Shown here one piece after another: positions 9,636 to 18,650 of a stretch of DNA of 64,000 nt. The stretch is from Ignavibacteria bacterium. Its GTDB lineage: Bacteria > Bacteroidota > Ignavibacteria > UBA10030 > SZUA-254. The notes below the pieces were generated by a model. The model made no database searches. It saw nothing but the letters and a program-made list of their open reading frames with translations, and was not told the DNA's origin. Numbering within the stretch: the first letter of the stretch is position 1; each line of letters starts with the position of its first letter. Location of the stretch: contig JACOSY010000005.1 of assembly GCA_016178595.1 (NCBI GenBank), positions 41,403 to 105,402 of the forward strand, given 5' to 3'. Both the position numbers and the translations under genes were made by a program.

Positions 9636-10118
9636 TCACCGGGATGAAAACTGCTCGAGGATATGCTCAATAATGGATGAGGTGGAACGGTTTGGGATGA
9701 GGTCGATGGTTGCAACATGACCGCCGGAGCGTTCGACAATGTCTTTGCCGACGATGTCGTCTATATTCCAGTCGGCTCCTTTCACGAGCACATCCGGTCG
9801 TAAGACAGTAATGATTTCCAGCGGCGTATCTTCCCCAAAGGCGCAGACGTAATCGACCGGCGTAAGATTAGCGACGATGTATGCGCGGTCATCTTCACAA
9901 ACGACAGGGCGCTTGCTCCCTTTGATCCGTCGGACAGATGCATCAGTGTTAATGCCGACGACCAGGACATCGCCAAGTGCTTTCGCTTTCACCAGGTATT
10001 CGATGTGGCCGCGGTGGATGATGTCGAAACAGCCGTTCGTGAAAACAACCGTCTTTTTTTCACGGTGGAGTTTTTCCCGGATATCTTTGAGCTCTCCGAT
10101 GCCGACAACTCTACCCAT
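9636..10118 (-). CDS. rfaE2: D-glycero-beta-D-manno-heptose 1-phosphate adenylyltransferase
   Basis: It activates heptose 1-phosphate with ATP to ADP-D,D-heptose for lipopolysaccharide core synthesis. The 160-residue product is a stand-alone version of the C-terminal half of E. coli HldE. FTNGCFDIIHRGH carries the HxGH nucleotidyltransferase motif, and VKGADWNIDDIVG and the SSIIEHIL near the end are typical of this family. Its start codon overlaps the stop of the kinase gene upstream, giving strict pairing of the two activities. Confidence 0.95.
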   Translation of the reverse strand: MGRVVGIGELKDIREKLHREKKTVVFTNGCFDIIHRGHIEYLVKAKALGDVLVVGINTDASVRRIKGSKRPVVCEDDRAYIVANLTPVDYVCAFGEDTPLEIITVLRPDVLVKGADWNIDDIVGKDIVERSGGHVATIDLIPNRSTSSIIEHILEQFSSR

Positions 10119-11140
10119 TAACGCTTCTTTCCATGGTCTAAACGCTTATCCATATCATCTCGAACAAACGCCGTCAATTCTTGTTTGTCGATCGGAACAA
10201 TTCCAACGTACCCACAGACAATCCCGCCGGCAAAATTCGCGAGTGTCGCCGCCTCGCGGACAGTTGCCCCACCGGCAAGCGCCATCGTCAGCGTGGAAAT
10301 CACGCTGTCTCCGGCGCCGGAAACATCGGCCACGTTCCGTGCTTTGGTGGCAGCATGGCAGATTGTACCATTGGATTCGAAAAGCGACATGCCCTGTTCG
10401 CCGAGGGTCAACAGCACATTCTTCGCCTTGAGTCGTTGGAGAAGTAAACGTCCCGCGTCAAGCACGTCGTGTTCATTCCGGAGCCGCGCGCCAAGAACTT
10501 CTTCAACTTCGCTCCGATTCGGCTTGAAGACCGTGACATTCTTATACTCAAAGAAGTTGTTGAATTTTGGATCGATCGTGATGTGTGTGTTATGCTCGTT
10601 GGCAAGTTCGATCACTTGTCCGATGAGATCCTGCACAACCACACCCTTGTTATAATCTTCAATGATGATCCCATCCAGCGATTCGATGTGCTGACGAAGG
10701 ACATCGAGAATCTTATTCTGGATGATGTGGGAGATATCGGACCTCATCTCGCGATCGATTCGCACCACGTGCTGGCTATGCGCGATGACTCGCGTTTTCA
10801 CCGTTGTCGGACGATTTCCATCGACGACCACGCCGTCGGTAGGAAAATCGCACTCACGGATGATCTCGAAGAGTTGTTTGCCGCTATTGTCTGCGCCGAT
10901 GACGCCGATCAAGAACGGCTCGCCTCCCAGTGCCTTAATGTTTCGTGCAACATTCGCCGCGCCGCCAAGGCGTGCCTGTTCCGATTCCATATCGATGATA
11001 GGAACCGGTGCTTCAGGAGAAATTCGATTGACACTCCCCCAAATGTAACGGTCAAGCATCAGGTCGCCGACAACGGCAATTCGACGTCCATCCATACAGG
11101 TAAGGAGTTCCTTCAGTCGCGTGTCGGAGATGTGAATCAA
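10118..11140 (-). CDS. rfaE1: D-glycero-beta-D-manno-heptose-7-phosphate kinase
   Basis: A PfkB-type sugar kinase of 340 residues that makes heptose 1,7-bisphosphate, equivalent to the N-terminal half of HldE. Visible motifs are GGAANVARNIKALGG near the N-terminus and DVSGAGDSVISTL, containing the catalytic GAGD, near the C-terminus. The start is a TTG with AAAGGA nine nt upstream; the first ATG would lose 14 conserved residues. It heads the operon rfaE1-rfaE2-tamB-rnr, possibly also dedA, under the promoter at 11177-11205. Confidence 0.94.
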   Translation of the reverse strand: MIHISDTRLKELLTCMDGRRIAVVGDLMLDRYIWGSVNRISPEAPVPIIDMESEQARLGGAANVARNIKALGGEPFLIGVIGADNSGKQLFEIIRECDFPTDGVVVDGNRPTTVKTRVIAHSQHVVRIDREMRSDISHIIQNKILDVLRQHIESLDGIIIEDYNKGVVVQDLIGQVIELANEHNTHITIDPKFNNFFEYKNVTVFKPNRSEVEEVLGARLRNEHDVLDAGRLLLQRLKAKNVLLTLGEQGMSLFESNGTICHAATKARNVADVSGAGDSVISTLTMALAGGATVREAATLANFAGGIVCGYVGIVPIDKQELTAFVRDDMDKRLDHGKKR

Positions 11141-11176
11141 CAGTCGAGTCCTTTAGAATGTCTTTCGATTATTCAC

Positions 11177-11205
11177 AATATAGCCAGAACCCTCTCGAAA
11201 ATCAA
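11177..11205 (-). promoter_or_regulatory. Promoter of the heptose/TamB/RNase R operon
   Basis: Minus strand: TTGATT, 17 nt, TATATT. The predicted leader before the TTG start at 11140 is about 30 nt. It is placed back to back with the promoter of the methyltransferase gene. Confidence 0.65.
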
Positions 11206-11228
11206 GGATTTACCATATCATGGCCTGC

Positions 11229-11257
11229 TTGGATTTTCTACGATCATTTTCTATATT
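11229..11257 (+). promoter_or_regulatory. Promoter of the SpoU methyltransferase gene
   Basis: TTGGAT, 17 nt, TATATT. Transcription would begin about 3 nt before the ATG at 11267, so the message is nearly leaderless. Confidence 0.55.
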
Positions 11258-11266
11258 CGCTTCGCC

Positions 11267-12070
11267 ATGACTTATTCAACTCGTGCCACGAAAGCAAAGC
11301 TTGCGGGCTACCAAAAGCTCTTGCAGAAAAAGTACAGACAGTTGCAGAGACGATTCCTGATTGAAGGAGTGCACCTCGTTGAAGAAGCACTCGCATCGGA
11401 ATGGGAAATTGAAGCGCTGCTTGTATCCGATGGCTTTCTTTTGAAGAAGGAATATCCGGATATAGAAAGAAAGGCGGCGAGCAGGCGTGCGGCGATTTAT
11501 GGAGTGTCCGACCGTGAACTTGAGAAACTTTCAGACACAATCACGTCTCAAGGAATCGTCGGAATTGTTCATCAAAGGTCTGCCGATGCTAGAGATGTGT
11601 TTGGAAAAACTTCCAGCCACTCTATGATTGTTGCGCTCGACGGCATTGCCGATCCCGGCAATCTTGGGACTATCGTTCGAACGTGCGATTGGTTTGGAGC
11701 GGATGCCATCCTCCTCAGCGACGATACAGTCGAGCTGTATAATCCCAAAGTTGTCCGCACCACAATGGGATCGCTCTTCCACTTGCCGATTCTCACAGAG
11801 AGCGATATTCCCGGGCTTTTGTCGGATGCGAAACGTGCGGGATTCACGATTGTTGCCACTGCGTTACGTGGTGAATCAATCTACACGTTTAGTCCGTTGC
11901 CCGACCGCTGTATCATGATATTCGGCAATGAGGCGCACGGTGTTCGCCCGGAGTTGCACGAGCTGGCCACAGTACGTATGGCAATACCGCGATTCGGCAA
12001 AGCAGAATCGCTCAACGTTGCCTCAGCCGTTTCTGTCGTACTCTCCACGTTTCGACTCCGCCAATCGTGA
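11267..12070 (+). CDS. SpoU/TrmH family RNA 2'-O-ribose methyltransferase
   Basis: This 267-residue SPOUT-fold enzyme methylates a ribose of rRNA or tRNA using S-adenosylmethionine. An N-terminal substrate-binding domain (about residues 1-100, LLQKKYRQLQRRFLIEGVHL) precedes the knotted catalytic domain. The three SpoU motifs are present: DPGNLGTIVRTCDWFGAD, MIFGNEAHGV and IPRFGKAESLNVASAVSV. The domain order is closest to RlmB/TsnR-type rRNA enzymes, but the target cannot be told from sequence. The open frame extends 266 codons upstream, antisense to rfaE1; the promoter at 11229-11257 and the homology both place the true start at 11267. Confidence 0.9.
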   Translation: MTYSTRATKAKLAGYQKLLQKKYRQLQRRFLIEGVHLVEEALASEWEIEALLVSDGFLLKKEYPDIERKAASRRAAIYGVSDRELEKLSDTITSQGIVGIVHQRSADARDVFGKTSSHSMIVALDGIADPGNLGTIVRTCDWFGADAILLSDDTVELYNPKVVRTTMGSLFHLPILTESDIPGLLSDAKRAGFTIVATALRGESIYTFSPLPDRCIMIFGNEAHGVRPELHELATVRMAIPRFGKAESLNVASAVSVVLSTFRLRQS

Positions 12071-12202
12071 AGGGATGATGTGGCTTCCATGGCTGCGTTC
12101 TGTTTGTGGGAGTGACGCAGTTGAGGAAATACACCGCACCTTGAGCGATTTGCGCAACGTCATTACAACGGGGAAATTTCAAGTTCGAGAGGGGAGAGTC
12201 TG

Positions 12203-13009
12203 TCAGTCGGAGGATTTTTTTGCATCGCTGGCGGAACCCAGGCCGGAGTGATCTAATCCCATTGCCTCGAAAATTCCATTCCGCATATCGATGTATTCTT
12301 GTGCGTCAAGTACTCTGGGCCTCGGCAGCGTAATCTCGATGATCGTGCGGATTGTCGCAGGCCGCCGGCTCATGACCACGACACGGTCCGCAAGCTGCAT
12401 AGCTTCTTCTACATCGTGAGTCACGAACAGGATAGTTTTCTTTTCTCGTTCCCAGATCGAGACCAGCTCCGCTCGCATGCGCAGGCGTGTAAAGTAGTCG
12501 AGCGCACCGAATGGTTCGTCCATAAACAGCACATCCGGGTTTGCTGCAAGAGCACGGGCAATCTCGACGCGTTGTTTCATCCCGCCGGAAAGCTCACTTG
12601 GATAGGCTTTTTCAAATCCTGTGAGGCCAACCATCTCGACGTAGTGCCGGATAATTCTGCGACGGTTCTCTTTCGGTGAGTGCAGGATGCCGAAGCCTAC
12701 GTTCTCATCTACCCTCAGCCATGGAAATACACCGCACTCCTGAAAAATGAATATCCTGCGGTGATCGGGTACAAGAACTTCTTCGCCGTCAATGAGCACG
12801 TGACCGCCCGTTGTTTTCAAGAATCCGGCAATGACGTTCAGCAGTGTCGTTTTGCCGCAACCCGACGGTCCAACGATGCACACGAATTCACCTTCTTCTA
12901 CTCGGAGATTGACTCGCTCGAAGACCGGTAACGGAACTCCGTTCATCGCGCCCGGAAATGTCATCGAGAGATCACGGAGCAAAATTTTAGGTGGGGATGT
13001 ACCTTCCAT
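12203..13009 (-). CDS. ABC transporter ATP-binding protein (SsuB/TauB type)
   Basis: The ATPase of a nitrate/sulfonate/taurine-type importer, 268 residues. Walker A is GPSGCGKTT, the signature is LSGGMKQR, Walker B is VLFMDEPFGAL, and the switch histidine lies in LFVTHDVEEAM. It is the last of three genes transcribed from 14849, following the permease by 20 nt. The transported substrate is not determined by sequence. Confidence 0.92.
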   Translation of the reverse strand: MEGTSPPKILLRDLSMTFPGAMNGVPLPVFERVNLRVEEGEFVCIVGPSGCGKTTLLNVIAGFLKTTGGHVLIDGEEVLVPDHRRIFIFQECGVFPWLRVDENVGFGILHSPKENRRRIIRHYVEMVGLTGFEKAYPSELSGGMKQRVEIARALAANPDVLFMDEPFGALDYFTRLRMRAELVSIWEREKKTILFVTHDVEEAMQLADRVVVMSRRPATIRTIIEITLPRPRVLDAQEYIDMRNGIFEAMGLDHSGLGSASDAKKSSD

Positions 13010-13029
13010 GACGGATGAATTGGTCAGAT

Positions 13030-13818
13030 TTAGCGGGCTGCGAACGACTGAAATCCCCAGCGCACTTCATCAAGTTGCTGAAGCTTTCTAATGGCAAGGT
13101 CGAGGATGAGCCCGATGAGTCCGATAAGAATCATGCCTGCGACGACGAGATCGTATCGCTTGCCGGCATTGCGGGCATCGATGATCAAGTAGCCAAGGCC
13201 GGAATTCACAGCGATCATCTCGGCAGCGACAACCACCAACCATGCGATACCGAGCGCCAGTCTGATACCGGTAATGATTTGCGGCATCGTGGCAGGAAGA
13301 ATGATCTTCTTAAAAAGCGCCAGGCCATGTACATGAAAATTTCGCGCAGCTCGCAAGTAGACTAGCTGAATATTCTGTACCGCCGCAATAGTTGCGGTGA
13401 GAATAGGGAAGATGCTGGAAAGAAAAATGAGGAAGATGGGGGCGAGATCGCTCAGCCCGAACCAGAGGATTGCCACGGGTATCCAGGCGATCGGTGAAAT
13501 TGGTCTGAGAATCTGTATCAAAGGATTGAATGCCGAGAACGCGCGGCCGAACCAGCCGACGAAGAGTCCGGCCGGAATACCGATCAAAACCGCGAGAAGA
13601 AATCCGACTGAGACACGAAAGAGCGAGGCCACAATATAATTGAGAAGCACTCCGTGTCGCATTAATTCTACAATGCCCGTAAAAGCGTCGACCGGTGTTG
13701 GAAAGATGGTACTGCCCGACCAGAGGACAAGCCCATGCCAAAGAGCGATGAAGCAGCTTGTAACACCGACCGGCAAAAGAATTCGTTCAAGACTCGATCT
13801 CATTGTTTCATTTCCCAC
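13030..13818 (-). CDS. ABC transporter permease (SsuC/TauC type)
   Basis: A 262-residue BPD-type permease with about six membrane helices. The cytoplasmic EAA loop, which docks on the ATPase, is recognisable as RAARNFHVHGLALFKKIILP, although the first residues depart from the usual EAA. The family includes the sulfonate, taurine and bicarbonate transporters. It overlaps the substrate-binding protein gene by 19 nt, so the two are coupled. Confidence 0.9.
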   Translation of the reverse strand: MGNETMRSSLERILLPVGVTSCFIALWHGLVLWSGSTIFPTPVDAFTGIVELMRHGVLLNYIVASLFRVSVGFLLAVLIGIPAGLFVGWFGRAFSAFNPLIQILRPISPIAWIPVAILWFGLSDLAPIFLIFLSSIFPILTATIAAVQNIQLVYLRAARNFHVHGLALFKKIILPATMPQIITGIRLALGIAWLVVVAAEMIAVNSGLGYLIIDARNAGKRYDLVVAGMILIGLIGLILDLAIRKLQQLDEVRWGFQSFAAR

Positions 13819-14849
13819 GAATAAGGTTGAGCATCGTGCGTCCGAGCGGAAAACGTTGTATCGGCATAATTGTCGAATGAGACGGAGCCGTCAAGAATTC
13901 CAGCCTCAAGTGCAAGCCGCTCGATCACCTCGAAATCTTTCCGCGCCAGAGCAAGGTTGGTATAGGTGACTCTGTCGGGTGGTTTGCTTAAGACGAAACG
14001 CAAGAGCCGCGGGTCTTGATGGTAATAATTCTTTGCCACGGCTTCCGAAGCTTCCATGCGATGCTCCATATCGGAGTCCAACCATTTACCACTTCTTGCG
14101 ATTCCATCCACAAGTTGTTGCACCCATTCGGGATGTTCTCTGATAGTGCGTTCATGAACCACCAGCACACATGAGATGAAATTGGGCCATAGCTCTTTCG
14201 CCTGATAAAAAACTCTACCATATCCGTCCATCTCAGTTTGTGCCATAAAAGGTTCCGCGGCGGTAATTCCATCCACTGCCTTTGCCTGAAGGGCAGCGGG
14301 CATGTCGGGAGGTGGCATCTCCACGAGCTTTACATCATCAATCGTCATTCCATGATCTCTCAGCCCCTTGTAGATAATGAGCATCTGATTCGAGAAACGG
14401 TTCGGTATTGCAATAGTCTTACCTTTCAAGTCATTGAAGTTGAATATCTTTGAATCTTTGTGTACCATCAAAGCGGTTCCATCTCGATGACCAAGATAAA
14501 CAATCTTTACCGGCACACCTTGCTGTCGTAGCACCATCGCCATCGGAGCGAGCAGGAATGTCGCAGGCAAATCGCCGGAAAGGAATGCTTCTTTCAATTC
14601 CGGCCAGCCGCTGAAGCGCACAGGCTCATAAAATCCTTTACCAACCATGTTCTGATTGATCCAATCGGTGACAGGACACGTAAGATGGCACGTTACGGGA
14701 AGGAACCCAACGCGGAATGTGCTCACATCCGTCGATGCAGTTCCAATTGAGTTACCCGAAGCCGCACGACCGTTTAGCCAATAGTGAACAAGCGACAAAA
14801 CAAGTGTGCATCCCACGACGAGAAAGATGATAAGTCTCGGTTTGGACAT
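13800..14849 (-). CDS. ABC transporter substrate-binding protein (NMT1/SsuA-like)
   Basis: A 349-residue membrane-anchored or secreted binding protein, with an N-terminal hydrophobic helix (IIFLVVGCTLVLSLVHYWL) and an NMT1/NrtA/SsuA-like two-lobed body. GFLPVTCHLTCPVTDWINQN is a distinctive cysteine-containing N-terminal motif of one NMT1 subgroup. The reading frame is open to 14927, but the promoter -35 box covers that codon, so the ATG at 14849 is preferred. The ligand could be an anion such as bicarbonate, nitrate or an organosulfonate; sequence alone does not decide. Confidence 0.85.
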   Translation of the reverse strand: MSKPRLIIFLVVGCTLVLSLVHYWLNGRAASGNSIGTASTDVSTFRVGFLPVTCHLTCPVTDWINQNMVGKGFYEPVRFSGWPELKEAFLSGDLPATFLLAPMAMVLRQQGVPVKIVYLGHRDGTALMVHKDSKIFNFNDLKGKTIAIPNRFSNQMLIIYKGLRDHGMTIDDVKLVEMPPPDMPAALQAKAVDGITAAEPFMAQTEMDGYGRVFYQAKELWPNFISCVLVVHERTIREHPEWVQQLVDGIARSGKWLDSDMEHRMEASEAVAKNYYHQDPRLLRFVLSKPPDRVTYTNLALARKDFEVIERLALEAGILDGSVSFDNYADTTFSARTHDAQPYSWEMKQ

Positions 14850-14898
14850 TTGACCTCTGCAAACTATGCTGTGAATCAAGAGTTCGAAGTGCTCTGCA

Positions 14899-14927
14899 AT
14901 AATACGCAAAAGAGGCACCACTGTCAA
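14899..14927 (-). promoter_or_regulatory. Promoter of the ABC importer operon
   Basis: Minus strand: TTGACA, 17 nt, TATTAT, a near-consensus housekeeping promoter. The predicted transcript starts near 14892, about 43 nt before the ATG at 14849. Confidence 0.7.
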
Positions 14928-15055
14928 GCGCTTGAACGGCCGATCACGACTGCAAGCGACCGGGCTGGAACACGACCGAACGGACTGGATTCGTCAACGT
15001 CTAAAATCAGCCAGATTCTGCAACCGTAATTTGGATGCTATCCGAATTTTCAGCC

Positions 15056-15084
15056 TTGACTTTGTCTTTATTATTTAGTAGTTT
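15056..15084 (+). promoter_or_regulatory. Possible promoter of the secretion operon
   Basis: TTGACT, 17 nt, TAGTTT. The -10 box is weaker than elsewhere and the leader to the ATG at 15247 would be about 155 nt. Confidence 0.4.
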
Positions 15085-15246
15085 CACAATGCACAACAAT
15101 TTGAAAGCATTGCCCCGGATACTTGCTATCGCGTAACCTGTTTTCGAGAGTCACTATCTACGTTGATTGAACTCATGGGCAATGTCTCGCCGGGTGTGTC
15201 TGTTTCGGAGAGAAGACCACGCGGTTTTTTTTATACTTCCCGACCA

Positions 15247-16089
15247 ATGAAGAAAGTACCCTTCTGTCTCTGCGTTTCCGTTCTTTCGTGTATGTTCTTC
15301 TTCTCCTCCTGCAAGAAAGAGGTGGAAGGAACAATCGATTCCCAATTCTATTCTCCGTACCTTCTTTCTGCCAGGCTGAGTGAAGGCAAACTGAACCTGG
15401 ATACGACGACGAGTGAAAGCATCACGAGATTACCGGATGGAAGGTATCAAGTCTCAGATTCTGTTTACGTTCAAGCGATCGATCCTACCGATGCTCGCAA
15501 TCTCGGCCAATGCAGCTTCCGGATATACAGACCGGGAGCGAGATCTTCATTTCTCACAGGAGTGCTTCCTCAATCAAGCGCTTCCGGTAATGCTGCCTCG
15601 TACACCGTACGATTCACATTCACAGCAAACCGGAGTGACATTGGCCAGTATCTCGTTGAGGCCTATCTGAAGGGATCGTCAAACTTTGAGAGTAATCACC
15701 TCTATTCATCGCTCGTGCTCACCCGTAATAATGCACTCCCCAGCCTTTCTGGTCTTTCAGTTCCCGATACTCTCCGGCGTCCGAACAGCGGCACGCGGAA
15801 CGTTTTCTTCGCAGTGACTGTAAGCGATTCGGACGGGCTCACTGATATCGACAAGGTGTTCTTCAATAGTATCAATTCGACCTTCCCGAACTTCGAACAG
15901 CCTATGTTCGATGATGGAGATGTGCACATCACCGGCGACTCGGTCGCACATGACGGCCTGTATTCTCGTCTTCTTCAACTTGATTCCTCGGCAACGGTAG
16001 GGACGAAGGAATTTCGATTTTGGGCGCGAGATAAATCGGGCGCGCTGAGCGATTCGCTCGTTCATTTCATTGTGGTGGTTCCAGAATGA
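15247..16089 (+). CDS. Predicted lipoprotein with Ig-like domains
   Basis: A 280-residue secreted protein. The start MKKVPFCLCVSVLSCMFFF leads to a lipobox-like SSC, so it is probably an outer-membrane or inner-membrane lipoprotein. The body is beta-rich and resembles Ig/cadherin-like modules (DSVYVQAIDPTDARNLG; FFAVTVSDSDGLTDIDKVFF; GTKEFRFWARDKSGALSDS). No specific function is recognised. It is the first gene of a four-gene run, overlapping the next by ATGA at 16086. The frame is open to 15163, but the signal peptide marks 15247 as the start. Confidence 0.75.
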   Translation: MKKVPFCLCVSVLSCMFFFSSCKKEVEGTIDSQFYSPYLLSARLSEGKLNLDTTTSESITRLPDGRYQVSDSVYVQAIDPTDARNLGQCSFRIYRPGARSSFLTGVLPQSSASGNAASYTVRFTFTANRSDIGQYLVEAYLKGSSNFESNHLYSSLVLTRNNALPSLSGLSVPDTLRRPNSGTRNVFFAVTVSDSDGLTDIDKVFFNSINSTFPNFEQPMFDDGDVHITGDSVAHDGLYSRLLQLDSSATVGTKEFRFWARDKSGALSDSLVHFIVVVPE

Positions 16090-17690
16090 TGAAACCTCAA
16101 GTCATTCGTATTCTTTGTTCGCTGTTGCTTTTTTCTGCGAGTATACCGAGCGGTATCTTTCCACAGTCAAAGTTCCTGAAGTCTTTTGCCATCGGCCATG
16201 TTGCGGATCAACCATTGCCATTCCCTCCGAGTAACAACATCTCCCACATCAACGTCGACGGCTCGATCCTTTGGATCGGGACAGGTAAAGGAGTAGGGAA
16301 GAGCGTTGACTTCGGCAGAACATGGGAGAGTTACCGAAACGATCCCGCCTTTGCAAACGATGGCATCTTTGCGATTGTAACGGATGGCGATACAGTGTGG
16401 GTTTCAACAGGATTCGACAAAGAGACGAACGATGGTTCAGTGCAGACCGGCAGTGGATATACGTATTCAAACGATAACGGTCAAACCTGGCATCACGTCG
16501 GTCAAACGCTCGATCAACAGGGCGACAGCCTCATCTCTTATGGCATAAACGATTCACTCCGTATCTTGCCGGTTGTCGTGCCAGAACAAAATGTTACGTT
16601 CGATCTTGCAGTAAGCCCGGGAACTATCTGGATCGCAAGCTGGGCCAGTGGGCTCCGAAAGTCAACAGACAACGGCGCAACATGGCAGCGGCTTCCTCTT
16701 CCGCCCGATAACAGAGGCTCACTCAAGCCGACCGACACTCTCTGGACATACGCGCCAACCGACACCGCACGTCTGCATCGTTTATTTCAGCGCTTCGATC
16801 CTCGGCGAAATAATAATTTTCTCGGCTTCGCTGTTTACACCGCAGATGGCGAGACGGTGTGGTGTGGTACTGCAGGCGGCGTCAATAAATCCACAGACGG
16901 GGGAATGAGCTGGGTAAAATTCAGTCATCAGAATCAGGCCTTGCCGATTCTCGGTAATTGGGTTATTGCGATCGACGAGCAGCGCTTTCAAGGAAAGAGC
17001 AGGATATGGACGACGAACTGGAAGGCGGAAGACCCTGACGAAGATTATGGAGTCAGTTATACCGACGATGGTGGAAATAGTTGGAAGAATCTCTTGCGCG
17101 GAATCAAAGCGTACGATTTTGCATTCAAGGATTCTATCGCGTACATTGCCACCGACCACGGGATCTATCGGACTTCTGATGGAGGACTCACGTTCAACAA
17201 TTTTTCGAGTATTACTGATCCCGCAAATCATCAAATCGTTGCCTACTCAAGCATGTTTTCTGTCGCCGTCATGAGTGATACGGTTCTCGTTGGAACGGCT
17301 GATGGATTGGCCTCAACGATCGATAACGTGAATCATCCCTTCGGCTCATCATGGACGATCCGACGAACCTATCACGAGGTTCAGTCAACGAATGAGACGT
17401 ACGCGTATCCGAATCCATTTTCGCCGCGGTTTCAGGTTATCCGAGTTCATTTCGGAAAATCCTCGACCCTGTCAGCCGAGCGGTCAGTCTCCGTCGATAT
17501 TTTTGATTACGGTATGAACCGTGTGCGTGCATTAATCAATAATGCGCACCGCTCAACCTCGGTTGAATACGATGAGATTTGGGATGGTCGACGCGACGAT
17601 GGGACGATGGTCGCCAGCGGCGTCTACATCTACCGCGTGACAATCGATAATGGCGAACCACAATTTGGAAAAATTCTCGTACTCCAATAA
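16086..17690 (+). CDS. Secreted beta-propeller protein with FlgD/T9SS-like C-terminal sorting domain
   Basis: A 534-residue exoprotein. A signal peptide (about residues 1-26) is followed by repeated BNR/YCF48-like blades (WIGTGKGVGKSVDFGRTW; VWCGTAGGVNKSTDGGMSW; AYIATDHGIYRTSDGGLTF), predicting a beta-propeller. Residues about 440-534 contain YPNPFSPRF and GRRDDGTMVASGVYIYRV, the FlgD-Ig-like module that serves as a sorting tail in Bacteroidetes and Ignavibacteria. It is probably delivered to the cell surface with the help of the PorV-like proteins encoded next. Ligand or substrate is unknown. Confidence 0.8.
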   Translation: MMKPQVIRILCSLLLFSASIPSGIFPQSKFLKSFAIGHVADQPLPFPPSNNISHINVDGSILWIGTGKGVGKSVDFGRTWESYRNDPAFANDGIFAIVTDGDTVWVSTGFDKETNDGSVQTGSGYTYSNDNGQTWHHVGQTLDQQGDSLISYGINDSLRILPVVVPEQNVTFDLAVSPGTIWIASWASGLRKSTDNGATWQRLPLPPDNRGSLKPTDTLWTYAPTDTARLHRLFQRFDPRRNNNFLGFAVYTADGETVWCGTAGGVNKSTDGGMSWVKFSHQNQALPILGNWVIAIDEQRFQGKSRIWTTNWKAEDPDEDYGVSYTDDGGNSWKNLLRGIKAYDFAFKDSIAYIATDHGIYRTSDGGLTFNNFSSITDPANHQIVAYSSMFSVAVMSDTVLVGTADGLASTIDNVNHPFGSSWTIRRTYHEVQSTNETYAYPNPFSPRFQVIRVHFGKSSTLSAERSVSVDIFDYGMNRVRALINNAHRSTSVEYDEIWDGRRDDGTMVASGVYIYRVTIDNGEPQFGKILVLQ

Positions 17691-17691
17691 C

Positions 17692-18639
17692 GTGAAGCCG
17701 CTGCTGTATTATATTCTGCTCATTCTCTTGGTTACAACCGGCCATGCTCAAAATGCCGGCAGCGCAGGAGCGTTTGCACGCCTGGGTTACGGCGCTCGGG
17801 GGATGGCAATGGGTAATGCTGGAACGGCGATCAATGCGGGTACCGTTGCCACCTGCTACAATCCTGCACTTGCATCATTTTCAGAAGAGCGAATTGTGGC
17901 AGCAACGTTTGGAATTCTTGCTTTTGATCGGTACCTTAACTTTCTCAGTTATACACAAGCCATTCAACCGACGGCTGGGATTTCGATTGGGCTGATCAAC
18001 GCAGGTGTCCGCAATATCGACGGGCGCGATGAAGATGGCGAGCACACGGATGATTATTCGACATCCGAGAACCAATTCTTTCTTGCTTTCTCGAACAAAG
18101 TTGATCAATCGGTTTCACTCGGCGTCTCAGTGAAATTATATTACAGCAAGCTCTTCAACGATGTTAAGTCGACAACCGTCGGCTTCGATCTTGGCGCGTA
18201 CGTCCAGGCAACTGAAGCGCTTGGCATCGGCCTTACGGTCCAGGATTTGAATTCAAAGTACAAATGGGATACGAAGGACGTTTACGGCGCACAGGCAGGA
18301 GGACCGAGTGAGGATAAATTTCCAAATCTTCGACGGCTCGGTTTTTCGTACAAACTCCCTGCAAGCGCCGGAATATTGACGGCAGAGTTTGAGAATTCCT
18401 CCCTCGGCACGAACGTCGTTCGCGTTGGTGCCGAGTACAACGTGATTGAGAACTTTACCGTGCGCGGCGGTGCCGATAGAATCGATCTCGGCGATGCGGC
18501 AACCGGAGTAAAACCAACGTTCGGCTTCAGCGTGAAGAATTCTTTCAATGGTTGGTCGCCGGCACTTCACTATGCTTTTATCGCAGAGTCATATGCATCG
18601 CACGGAATGCACATCATCACACTCTCTACAGCTTTCTAA
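17692..18639 (+). CDS. PorV/PorQ family outer-membrane beta-barrel protein
   Basis: A 315-residue FadL-like barrel. The mature N-terminus is GSAGAFARLGYGARGMAMGN, the conserved start of the PorV/UPF0164 family, followed by a signature asparagine-proline turn (CYNPAL). In the type IX system PorV shuttles cargo from the translocon to the attachment complex. The GTG at 17692, two nt after the previous stop, gives a standard signal peptide; an ATG at 17650 would add 14 residues. Neither has a good ribosome site. It is followed by a paralogue, so the two may have divided roles. Confidence 0.82.
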   Translation: MKPLLYYILLILLVTTGHAQNAGSAGAFARLGYGARGMAMGNAGTAINAGTVATCYNPALASFSEERIVAATFGILAFDRYLNFLSYTQAIQPTAGISIGLINAGVRNIDGRDEDGEHTDDYSTSENQFFLAFSNKVDQSVSLGVSVKLYYSKLFNDVKSTTVGFDLGAYVQATEALGIGLTVQDLNSKYKWDTKDVYGAQAGGPSEDKFPNLRRLGFSYKLPASAGILTAEFENSSLGTNVVRVGAEYNVIENFTVRGGADRIDLGDAATGVKPTFGFSVKNSFNGWSPALHYAFIAESYASHGMHIITLSTAF

Positions 18640-18650
18640 GCGGATATGAT

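Larger units (their letters stand above)
14850..15246. other. Divergent intergenic region
   Basis: About 400 nt between the leftward ABC importer and the rightward secretion operon. It holds the two promoters listed separately. No further gene, repeat or RNA element was recognised in it. Confidence 0.6.

Noticed and set aside
10469..11266. Extension of the methyltransferase frame 266 codons upstream
   Set aside because: It is antisense to rfaE1, and the promoter at 11229-11257 lies within it. The homologous protein starts at 11267.
12075..12251. Plus-strand 58-codon frame after the methyltransferase gene
   Set aside because: It runs convergently into the ABC ATPase gene and has no support beyond being open.
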